A DNA stretch of 64,000 bases from JAFLCL01 sp964502175 (GTDB lineage Bacteria; Myxococcota_A; Polyangia; Polyangiales; Sandaracinaceae): positions 52,200 to 116,199 of the forward strand of contig CAZCVE010000028.1 in NCBI GenBank assembly GCA_964502175.1, in the 5' to 3' direction. Position numbers and translations under genes: made by a program. Positions 33,142-40,585 of the stretch are shown here, one piece after another (within the stretch, counting starts at the first letter, position 1; every line of letters begins with the position of its first letter). Below the pieces are notes generated by a model that was given only the letters and a program-made list of their open reading frames with translations, had not been told where the DNA came from and did not search any database.

Positions 33142-33683
33142 CGGAGCTCGACAAGGTGATCCGCGGCTTCTCTCGCCTCGGTACGCTGCAGCAGCGCATC
33201 GACGCGCCGATGTGCTTGATCGGTGGTGCAGCGATGGTCGCTCGCGCGTTCGTGCGCGCGACGCAGGACTTCGACGTCGTCATCACGGCCTCCGCGTGGA
33301 ACGTCGATGCGCTCATGAAGGCCGGAGCCACGGCGGGATACGTGACCGCAGGCGCCGATCTCGAGCTCGCAGACGCCGGAATCCTGCGCTGGGCCGACAC
33401 CGAGCCTCGGGGTCTGTCGATCGACCTCCTGCTCGCCGACTCGGCGTACCTCGAGGAGGTCATTCGACGGGCGACCACGGTGAACGTGCCCGGCGTGACG
33501 ATCCCCGTGGCGACGCTCGAAGACCTGGTGCTCCTCAAGCTCGACGCGCACCGGCCGCGCGACATCGACGACGTGCTCGCCATCAAGGACGTCGCGGCCG
33601 ATCAGCTCGACCGCGACTACCTCGAGCGATGGGCGAAGGAGCTGGGCGTGCTCGATCGCCTGACGCTCTACTTCGGTGGCTGA
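33138..33683 (+). CDS. AbiEii/MNT-like nucleotidyltransferase
   Basis: 181 residues. The polymerase-beta-like motif is LIGGAAMVARAFVRATQDFDVVI (GG...R.T.D.D), with a third acidic position in LSIDLLLADS. The segment VATLEDLVLLKLDAHRPRDIDDV is characteristic of AbiEii-type toxins and related UTP/NTP transferases. It probably adds nucleotides to an RNA or protein target and may be a toxin or abortive-infection effector. It is coupled to the small helical partner upstream. Confidence 0.8.
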   Translation: MTELDKVIRGFSRLGTLQQRIDAPMCLIGGAAMVARAFVRATQDFDVVITASAWNVDALMKAGATAGYVTAGADLELADAGILRWADTEPRGLSIDLLLADSAYLEEVIRRATTVNVPGVTIPVATLEDLVLLKLDAHRPRDIDDVLAIKDVAADQLDRDYLERWAKELGVLDRLTLYFGG

Positions 33684-33696
33684 CCCTAGAACGGGC

Positions 33697-36039
33697 TCAG
33701 CGGATCGCGATCACGCGCACGGGCAGTCGATCGCGCGCGCAGCCCGTCGCGTTCTGCTCACACGCGAGGCGCAGCTGTGTCTCGTCGTCGGGACGTCGGT
33801 AGCGGAGGAACGCCGCGCGCGATCGCTCGATCGTGTCCGCAGGCAGGCTCGCGAACGCGTCGGAGTGCGGGCCCGCGTCGAGGTCGCCGAGCGCGAGCGA
33901 CTGCGATCGCAGGAGCTGCTCGTCGCGCGGGAAGAGACGCAGGCCGAGCGCGGTCGCGGCGAGCGTCTCATCACCTCGCGCCATCGAGCCGAGCGCGCGT
34001 GCGTGATCGCGCTGCGCCTCGGTGTCGAGCGGCGCCGCGGCGGCCACGCGACCGAACGCGTCGGCGGCCTCGGCCCAGCGCCACACCTGCGCCTCGGCGT
34101 GACCCCGCGCGCGATCGATCGCGGGGTGGGCTCCGATGAGCTCTTCCGCACGCGCTGCGACGGCGAGGGCCTCGTCGCGGCGTCCGGTGCGCGCGAGCAC
34201 GTCGGCCTCGAGCGTGAGGATCGCCGCGCGCACCCGCGGGTCGTCGGGGGCCGCGTCGAGCGCGAGATGGGCCGTGCGCTCCGACAAGCCGAGGGCCTCT
34301 TGCACGTCGTGCGAGGCCGCGAGCGAGTGCTCGTAGAGCCGCTCCCACAGGGGCCGTGTGATCGTGCTCGAGGAGAACGACGCCACGTCGACGACCGGCT
34401 CGTCCGCGCACGCATCGAGCGGCGGCATACCCGCGACGCGCGCCGCTTCATCGAACGCACGACCTCGCGCCTCTCGGCTCGAGGCGCACGCGAAGCGTGA
34501 GAAGGGCACCGGATGGCGACGCGCGCGGAGGACGGCCTCGACGCGCACGGGGCGCGCGGCGTCCTCGGGGATGGTGATCGCGTAGCGAACGAGCGCCGCA
34601 TCGCGCGGCGCGATCGTGTGATCCCAGCCGAGCGCGCGGAAGCGATGGACGAGGTGCTCGAGATCCGGCTGGCCCGCCTCGTCGAGCACCGCCGTGCGCA
34701 TCGCGTACGCCGTCTCGTCGCTCGGATCGCCGGCCATGTAGCCATCACCCGCGCGACCGAGCGAGCGACCGTCTGCGTCGGTCAGCGCGAGCGTCACGAA
34801 GTGATCGCGGATGTCGCGGGCGCCGCCGGGGAAGCGATGCCCCACGCCGACGTTGCGGATCACCAGCTCGAGCACGACGCGCTCTCCGACAGGGAGCTCA
34901 TCGCCCGACTCGATCGGCACGAACGTCCCGTCGAGTCGCGTGAAGCCGGCGACGTCGATCGTCGCTGCGGTGCGCATCCGCGCCTCGACGCGGGCGCGCT
35001 GAATCGGATCACTCGCGGCGATCGGGACGTGCCCGCCCGCGAAGCGATGCGAGGCGATCAGTCCGTCGGTCGCCGCGAACTCGCCTGCCGTCGCCTCTTC
35101 CGGATCCATGTGACAGGTGCGGCACTGTCGGGCCTCCACCTCCGTGGGCTCGATGCGCTGCGCGCGCTGCTCACCCCACGCCGAGCCGCGCCAAGCGCCG
35201 AGCTCGTCGATGCCCGAGAGGAACGCGCCCGAGTGCGTCTCTTCAGGCCCGAGGAAGCCGCGATGACACGAGCCACAGAGGAGCGGCGTGCGCAGCACCT
35301 CGGGGGCCATGCGCTGACGATGACGCTCGACCTCGTCGGGCACGTTCGGGTCGGGGATCAGCGGATCGGCCGTCGAGAGCACGTAGCTCGCGTTGCCATC
35401 GCTCGTGGCCGCGGTGACGCCGTGACAGACGTTGCAGGTCACGCCGGAGAGCGTGAGCGGATCGGCGGGATCGATCTCGCGATCCATGCGGCCCGACACG
35501 AGCAGCAGCGGATCGTGGCAGCCCGCGCAGTGACGGCTCTCGCGGAACGTCTCGTCTCTACTGGCCCGCGAGAGGGGTGCCCCCTCGCGCTCCCCCGTAC
35601 GACCACTCGGCCCTCTCCGCTGCGCTCCGAGGTCCTCGCGCAGGCGCTCGATCACCGAGCGATACCAGGGGTTGCTGAACGACGCGTTCGCGTGGGGCCC
35701 GGCGTGATGCTGCGTCGCCGCGCTCGGGTGACAGTTCTCGCAGCTCGCGGTGTCCGCCAAGCGCTCGAGCCGCTCGCCATCGACGGGCACCGTCTCTCCC
35801 TCCGCGAGGCGGATCTGCGATGGGTAGAACGGCCCTTCATCGCGCGGCAGTCGCACGGTGAGCGCGCTCGCCGGCGTGGTCGCCACGACCGGATCGGTGA
35901 CGACCTCGGGGTCGGGCACCTCCACCGGATCGGCCTCCGGCGTACCGCAGCCCGCGGCCACTGCGAGCAGCAGCAGCGCGAGTGCGTGCGTCCACCTCGG
36001 CGGAGAGGAAGGGAGCTCGTCGTCGATCAAAGGGCGCAC
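33697..36039 (-). CDS. Pentaheme c-type cytochrome lipoprotein with TPR tail
   Basis: 780 residues from the GTG at 36039, which has GGAGG upstream and places a lipoprotein signal (LALLLLAVAAGC) at the N-terminus. Five CxxCH heme sites occur at about residues 100, 171, 202, 255 and 306 (CENCH, CAGCH, CNVCH, CGSCH, CRTCH). A middle beta domain follows (VVLELVIRNVGVGHRFPGG), then a C-terminal tetratricopeptide-like region (AILTLEADVLARTGRRDEALAVAARAE). It resembles cytochrome c554-type electron carriers, anchored in the envelope, possibly for extracellular or periplasmic electron transfer. The electron partner is unknown. Confidence 0.88.
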   Translation of the reverse strand: MRPLIDDELPSSPPRWTHALALLLLAVAAGCGTPEADPVEVPDPEVVTDPVVATTPASALTVRLPRDEGPFYPSQIRLAEGETVPVDGERLERLADTASCENCHPSAATQHHAGPHANASFSNPWYRSVIERLREDLGAQRRGPSGRTGEREGAPLSRASRDETFRESRHCAGCHDPLLLVSGRMDREIDPADPLTLSGVTCNVCHGVTAATSDGNASYVLSTADPLIPDPNVPDEVERHRQRMAPEVLRTPLLCGSCHRGFLGPEETHSGAFLSGIDELGAWRGSAWGEQRAQRIEPTEVEARQCRTCHMDPEEATAGEFAATDGLIASHRFAGGHVPIAASDPIQRARVEARMRTAATIDVAGFTRLDGTFVPIESGDELPVGERVVLELVIRNVGVGHRFPGGARDIRDHFVTLALTDADGRSLGRAGDGYMAGDPSDETAYAMRTAVLDEAGQPDLEHLVHRFRALGWDHTIAPRDAALVRYAITIPEDAARPVRVEAVLRARRHPVPFSRFACASSREARGRAFDEAARVAGMPPLDACADEPVVDVASFSSSTITRPLWERLYEHSLAASHDVQEALGLSERTAHLALDAAPDDPRVRAAILTLEADVLARTGRRDEALAVAARAEELIGAHPAIDRARGHAEAQVWRWAEAADAFGRVAAAAPLDTEAQRDHARALGSMARGDETLAATALGLRLFPRDEQLLRSQSLALGDLDAGPHSDAFASLPADTIERSRAAFLRYRRPDDETQLRLACEQNATGCARDRLPVRVIAIR

Positions 36040-36187
36040 GATGCGGTGCCTCCACGTGGCTTCGGACACATCGCCTGTGACGACCGGCGACGCAGAACGT
36101 TCCGAGGATCTTCGTGCCTGCGCGATCCCACAAGCGAGATCACGACCACGACGAGCGCCATCCCCGAGGCGGGCGCCGTCTTCGTTC

Positions 36188-37219
36188 TCATGGTGCGCTG
36201 TCAGAACCTCGACCCCACCCACCTTTGGGATCGACTAGTGCGTCGCGCACGATGCGGTGGAGGCGCGACAGATCCGCGGGGTAGAGGTGCGTCCCCTCGA
36301 GCTCGTGCCAGCGCACGTTCGGTCGGTGCTGCCGGATGCGCTCGACTTGTGAGCGCGGCGTGAGCGCGTCGTGTTTCTGCACGATCACGTGCGTGCGCTC
36401 TTCGGAGACGCGGCTCGCGTGGAGCAGCGGATCGGTGACGTGCAGATCGTCGAGCGAGATGCCGCCTCGCGCGAGCAGCGACTCCACGTGCGGATGCACG
36501 TGCCGCATGAGGCCGAGGCCGCGCGAGACCGACGCGAGATCGGCGACGGGGCAGTAGAGGATCGCGCCATCGACCGCCTCGGCGTTCGAGAGGTGGAGCG
36601 CGAGCTGGCCTCCGATCGAGAAGCCGATCACGTCGACGCGCTCGTAGCCGTGCGTGCGCACGAGCCACGTGAGGAGCGCCCTCGCGCCCGTGACCGCAGC
36701 GCGCAGGTTGTCGATGAAGCGCGAGGGCGACGCGCTCACGAGACCGGAGCCCGGCCAGAGCACGTAGGTGCCGGGCTGGTGGTGCGCCATCACGTTGTAG
36801 GCGACGTCGAAGTCCCGATCGCCGAAGAGACCGAAGAGGCGCCCCATCGTGCGCGGGCTGGGGATGCCGTAGCAGTGACAGACGAAGACGAGGCGCTTGC
36901 TCCGCGTGCGCGCCGCGATGCGTCGACCGAGCACGCGATCGCGATCGGGGCTGGTGATGCGCACGTAGGGGTTGGGGCCCGAGATCACGCCGCCCTCTTC
37001 GGTGAGCGAGATGCGCGCGCCCGCGAGGTTCGGGTGCAAGCCTTCGCGCGCGATCGCGTCGCGCATCGCGTCTCGGTACCGATCGCCCACCAGATCGCGC
37101 GGCCTTCGGAGCATCACCGCGAGCTCGCCGACGCTCCACGCGACACCGAACCCGTGCTCGGCAGCGCCGAGCGCCCGGCCGAGCACGGGACGGAGGAGAC
37201 GCACGTTCGAAGGGTACAC
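36188..37219 (-). CDS. Alpha/beta-hydrolase family protein
   Basis: 343 residues from a GTG at 37219. The fold is marked by RLVFVCHCYGIPSPRTM, YERVDVIGFSIGGQLALHLS with nucleophile Ser in GFSIGG, DGAILYCPVAD, and HVIVQKHDALTPRSQVE followed by HELEGTHLYP, which supply the acid and His. Its substrate is unknown; carboxylesterase or acyl-lipid hydrolase are possible. No signal peptide is seen. The gap to the cytochrome gene (36040-36187) shows no gene. Confidence 0.85.
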   Translation of the reverse strand: MYPSNVRLLRPVLGRALGAAEHGFGVAWSVGELAVMLRRPRDLVGDRYRDAMRDAIAREGLHPNLAGARISLTEEGGVISGPNPYVRITSPDRDRVLGRRIAARTRSKRLVFVCHCYGIPSPRTMGRLFGLFGDRDFDVAYNVMAHHQPGTYVLWPGSGLVSASPSRFIDNLRAAVTGARALLTWLVRTHGYERVDVIGFSIGGQLALHLSNAEAVDGAILYCPVADLASVSRGLGLMRHVHPHVESLLARGGISLDDLHVTDPLLHASRVSEERTHVIVQKHDALTPRSQVERIRQHRPNVRWHELEGTHLYPADLSRLHRIVRDALVDPKGGWGRGSDSAP

Positions 37220-37256
37220 CGCTCAGCCGAGCGACCGATCGCAGTACGCTCACCCG

Positions 37257-38024
37257 GTGCGTCGCTGGATCGTCCTCCTCGTGTTCACTGCCCTTCTCGG
37301 GTGCGGCGCGAAGACTGGCCTCGATCGACCACCGCCTCCCGACGCCGATCTCGACGCGTTCACACCGCCGGACGTGAACCTCGACGCCGGTCGTGACGCG
37401 CCGATCCCCGACGGCTGCACGCCGCGCGAAGAGACGTGCGACGGACTCGACGAGGACTGCGACGGAGTCGCAGACGATGGCGTCGTCTGCTGGACGCTCG
37501 ATGGCACGGCGATCCTGCCGCTCCGCTCCGAGGTCTGCGCGAACGGCTGGTACGCGTACGACACGCCGGCGCGCGCGAGCGCCAACCCGCCGCTCGCCAC
37601 CATCCTCCAGTCGAGCCGCGCCGAGATCGTGATCGTCGAGACCTCGCGCAGCTGCGGCGGCGGTGCCATCGCGATCATCGCGGATCAGGTCGACGACGGA
37701 GACGGTGGCTCGCTCCGCGCGCGCTTCGCGTTCGATCGAGACGAAGGCGGCGTGATCGTCTCGGACGAGTCCGACGAGTGCGCGTACGACCGCGGCGCGC
37801 GACGCGGCAGCTGCGTCTGGGGCTGGCAGCCGTGCTGTACCGACGGCACGATGCTCGGGCCCTTCCCCGCCGATCAGTGCGTCGAGCTCACCGTCGACGG
37901 CCACGCGGGCGGACCTGCCGTGGGCATCGACTCGCTCGTCGTGATCGGCGGTGCGGCGGAGCCGCTCGAGCTCGCGCTCGGATCCACCCACCGCATCTGT
38001 CGCACCGCCGTCGTCGCGCGCTGA
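37257..38024 (+). CDS. Lipoprotein with MopE-like metal-binding motif
   Basis: 255 residues from the GTG at 37257. The signal peptide RRWIVLLVFTALLGC ends in a lipobox. A Pro/Asp linker precedes ETCDGLDEDCDGVADDG, the putative metal-binding repeat of the MopE/Stigmatella family (CDGxDxDCDGxxDDG). The C-terminal ~170 residues hold beta-strands and Cys pairs (CVWGWQPCCTDG, AVGIDSLVVIGGA). Probably an outer-surface protein; function unknown. Confidence 0.8.
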   Translation: MRRWIVLLVFTALLGCGAKTGLDRPPPPDADLDAFTPPDVNLDAGRDAPIPDGCTPREETCDGLDEDCDGVADDGVVCWTLDGTAILPLRSEVCANGWYAYDTPARASANPPLATILQSSRAEIVIVETSRSCGGGAIAIIADQVDDGDGGSLRARFAFDRDEGGVIVSDESDECAYDRGARRGSCVWGWQPCCTDGTMLGPFPADQCVELTVDGHAGGPAVGIDSLVVIGGAAEPLELALGSTHRICRTAVVAR

Positions 38025-38046
38025 CGCGCTGTTCGTTCGACGGAGC

Positions 38047-38517
38047 TCAGCGCTTCTTGTCGTTGCTCTTGATGATCATGTCGAAGAGCGACGCCATCGC
38101 GCCTCCACCGCCGCCGTGCTTTCCGAACGACGTCGGTGACGAGATCTGCGAGCTGATGGCCTGGCCGAGGATCGGCGCGAGCGCCGACACACCCGTCGCG
38201 GCGACGCCCATCATCTGCTGCTGACGCTGCTGCTCTTCGCGCTGCTTCTTGCGCTGCTCGGCACCGTCGAACGCCTCGTGACAGCGCGGGCACGAGGGCG
38301 CCGTGAGGAACGCGACCTGCCCACAGAACACGCAGCCCTTGGTGAACGAGAGGCTGCACACCGGGCACGAGCGCGCCTCGGGGACCGCGACCTCGGAGCA
38401 CGACGGACACCGGATGCCGAGCACGCGCCCTGCGATCGGAACGTCGCAGTACTCGCAGCACGCCAGGCCCTCGCGCTCGGGCGCTCCGCAGTTCTCACAG
38501 CGACTCAGCTCGCTCAT
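38047..38517 (-). CDS. Zinc-ribbon protein
   Basis: 156 residues. It has four or more CxxC knuckles in the first 80 residues (CENCGAPE, CCEYCD, CPSCSEV, CPVCSLSF, CVFCGQV, CPRCHEAF), which would bind two or three zinc ions. A Gln/Arg-rich helix (EQRKKQREEQQRQQQMM) follows, then a Gly-rich hydrophobic part. Likely cytoplasmic, in a scaffolding or quality-control role; no specific family can be named. Confidence 0.8.
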   Translation of the reverse strand: MSELSRCENCGAPEREGLACCEYCDVPIAGRVLGIRCPSCSEVAVPEARSCPVCSLSFTKGCVFCGQVAFLTAPSCPRCHEAFDGAEQRKKQREEQQRQQQMMGVAATGVSALAPILGQAISSQISSPTSFGKHGGGGGAMASLFDMIIKSNDKKR

Positions 38518-38590
38518 GCCTGGACGTTACGGGCGCGGCGTGCATGCGCGCAAGCGCGTCAGCGATGGCGGGGTCGACGGCCGGACGGTC

Positions 38591-40351
38591 TCATGGATAC
38601 GTGAACGGCACCGGCTCGGCGACGAACGACAGGTAGAACCACCAGCCGACGACGCCATCCACCGTGTCGCGATCGATCGGCCGCAGGTTCTCGGCGAGCG
38701 AGCTCGATCCGAGGATGACGGCCATCGCGTCGGTCTCCGGGAGGAAGCCGCGCACGAGGCCCGTCAGGAGGCTCGAGGCGGGATCGCCCACGTACTGCGC
38801 GCCGAGCTGCGTGTGCTGGAAGCGCAGCGCCGAGCCCCCGAGGCCGATCGAGAATTCCGTGATCTCGCTCGTGCTGAAGCAGGGCGCCGACGGCGTGTTC
38901 ACGACGCGACCGACGGGGATGGTGCCCGGGAGCGGTCCGAGGCACTCGCCCATCGCGCGGTTGGTGGCGGTGTGATCGCCGGGCGCGCGCGCGACGCAGC
39001 TGGTCGTCGCGACGGGCAAGGTGCAGTTCGCGAAGTCGATCACGAGCGGGACCGACATCGCGTCCTGGTCGAGGGGATCGAAGCGCAGCACGACGCTGAG
39101 GTCGATGAAGCCGTCGGGACCACCGCTCATGCTGCCGACGTTGTCGGTCGAGGCCGCGTTGCGCAGGGCCGTGTTGGCCTCGGGCGTCACGTCGAAGCCC
39201 GAGGTGTTGATGATGCGCGGGTCCTGGATCGTGAGGTAGGTGAAGCGGTACGCGCGCGGCTCGCGCGTGCACGTGGGGCTACAGCCGTCCCCGGTCTCGA
39301 CGTTGCCGTCGTCGCAGGCCTCGGGCGCCGTACGCACGCGATCACCGCAGCGCGCAGGGCAGTCGCTGTCCGTGCCGATCGTCGCGCCCGCCGGGCAGCA
39401 GCCATCGCCGCCCATCGGCGGAAGGAGCGCGTGCGTGCAGCTCGCGGTGCAGCTGCCCGCGCCGACGAGCGCGTCCGTCGTGCAGACCATCCCGTCGTCG
39501 CACGACGTCGGGCACGCGCCCGCGCCGCTGTCGATGCCGGTGTCGCAGACCTCGCCGATCGCAGTGGTGAGCACGCCATCGCCGCAGAGGGGAGAGCAGT
39601 CCGTGTCGGTCTCGACCGTCGCGTCCATGGGGCAGCAGCCATCGCCCGCCATCGGCGCAGTGATCTCGGTGGCCGCGCAGCGCGCGTCGCAGGTCGCCGG
39701 CTCGAGCAGCTGGTCCGTCGTGCACACCGCGCCGTCGTCGCAGCGCGTGGGGCACGCGCCGGCGCCGCTGAGGATGCCGAGATCGCAGAGCTCCCCCGCC
39801 TCGATCACCGAGTTGCCGCACACGATCGGGCAGTCGATGTCGGTCAGCGACGTCGCGCCGGGCGGACAGCAGCCGTCGGTGTCGTCGGGCAGCGAGATGT
39901 CCGTGGAGGCGCACGCCGCCATGCAGCCCGCGCCGACGAGCGTCTCCGTCGTGCAGACCATGCCGTCGTCGCACGAGGTGGGGCAGCTGCCCGTCATGCC
40001 GCTCGGCACGGCCGTGTCGCAGAGCTCGTCACCGGTGAGCCGACCATCGCCACACTCGAGGGTGCACGTCGTGCTGCAGCCATCGTTGTTGCGGCGGTTG
40101 CCGTCGTCGCACTCCTCGCCGCCCTCGGGGGTTCCGTCACCGCAGCGCGGCCACGCATCGGGCGGCGCGTAGGCATCCAACGGATCGACCGCATCGGGCT
40201 CCGCAGCAGCGTCGTCAGCGTGCGCGTCGATGCCCGAGTCCAAGGCCCCGTTGCCCTCGCCGCAGCCGACGCTGCCGATCGAGACGAGCGCCAACGCTCC
40301 GAACGCCGACGCACGAATCCCCTCACGCGACCCCAGGAAGAACACTGCCAT
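38591..40351 (-). CDS. Surface lipoprotein with three long Cys-rich repeats (paralog at 10972)
   Basis: 586 residues from the ATG at 40351; an in-frame start lies 81 bp upstream. The architecture equals that of the protein at 10972-12765. It has a signal with lipobox-like VGCGEG, an acidic linker, a DUF4215-like half unit, three ~78-residue Cys repeats (CP..C.DG..CTT..LVG..., DGCCP.GAT..TD.DC), a closing half unit, and the shared C-terminal ~230-residue domain from TYLTIQDP to FYLSFVAEP. The two are clear paralogs, well diverged, so duplication is old. Likely outer-membrane surface; function unknown. Confidence 0.85.
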   Translation of the reverse strand: MAVFFLGSREGIRASAFGALALVSIGSVGCGEGNGALDSGIDAHADDAAAEPDAVDPLDAYAPPDAWPRCGDGTPEGGEECDDGNRRNNDGCSTTCTLECGDGRLTGDELCDTAVPSGMTGSCPTSCDDGMVCTTETLVGAGCMAACASTDISLPDDTDGCCPPGATSLTDIDCPIVCGNSVIEAGELCDLGILSGAGACPTRCDDGAVCTTDQLLEPATCDARCAATEITAPMAGDGCCPMDATVETDTDCSPLCGDGVLTTAIGEVCDTGIDSGAGACPTSCDDGMVCTTDALVGAGSCTASCTHALLPPMGGDGCCPAGATIGTDSDCPARCGDRVRTAPEACDDGNVETGDGCSPTCTREPRAYRFTYLTIQDPRIINTSGFDVTPEANTALRNAASTDNVGSMSGGPDGFIDLSVVLRFDPLDQDAMSVPLVIDFANCTLPVATTSCVARAPGDHTATNRAMGECLGPLPGTIPVGRVVNTPSAPCFSTSEITEFSIGLGGSALRFQHTQLGAQYVGDPASSLLTGLVRGFLPETDAMAVILGSSSLAENLRPIDRDTVDGVVGWWFYLSFVAEPVPFTYP

Positions 40352-40421
40352 GGCGCGCACGATAGCCGATTGGCCGCGGGCCCGTCGCGAGAGAGGCGCG
40401 CCTCCCCGATCGGTGTCAGGA

Positions 40422-40435
40422 TGAATGGCCATTCA
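40422..40435. promoter_or_regulatory. Perfect 14-bp palindrome, candidate fatty-acid-type TetR operator
   Basis: TGAATGGCCATTCA is a perfect inverted repeat about 150 bp before the EtfD-like gene, in the 234-bp divergent gap. TetR-family repressors of fatty acid degradation, such as Bacillus FadR, use palindromes with TGAAT/ATTCA arms. The downstream gene is of the electron-transfer type used in beta-oxidation, which supports the guess. The regulator is not in this window. Confidence 0.5.
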
Positions 40436-40585
40436 GTTTTCGAGATCTCGACACCCGGCGCCGCAAGTCGTATACGCGGCCCCGAAATCCGCGACTTTTT
40501 GGGCTGACCGACTCTCACGCCTCGCTCGTCCGCGAGGCCCGTCGAGGGGGAGCGGCGCCCGGAGCTCACCGCGAAGAGGCCCGCG

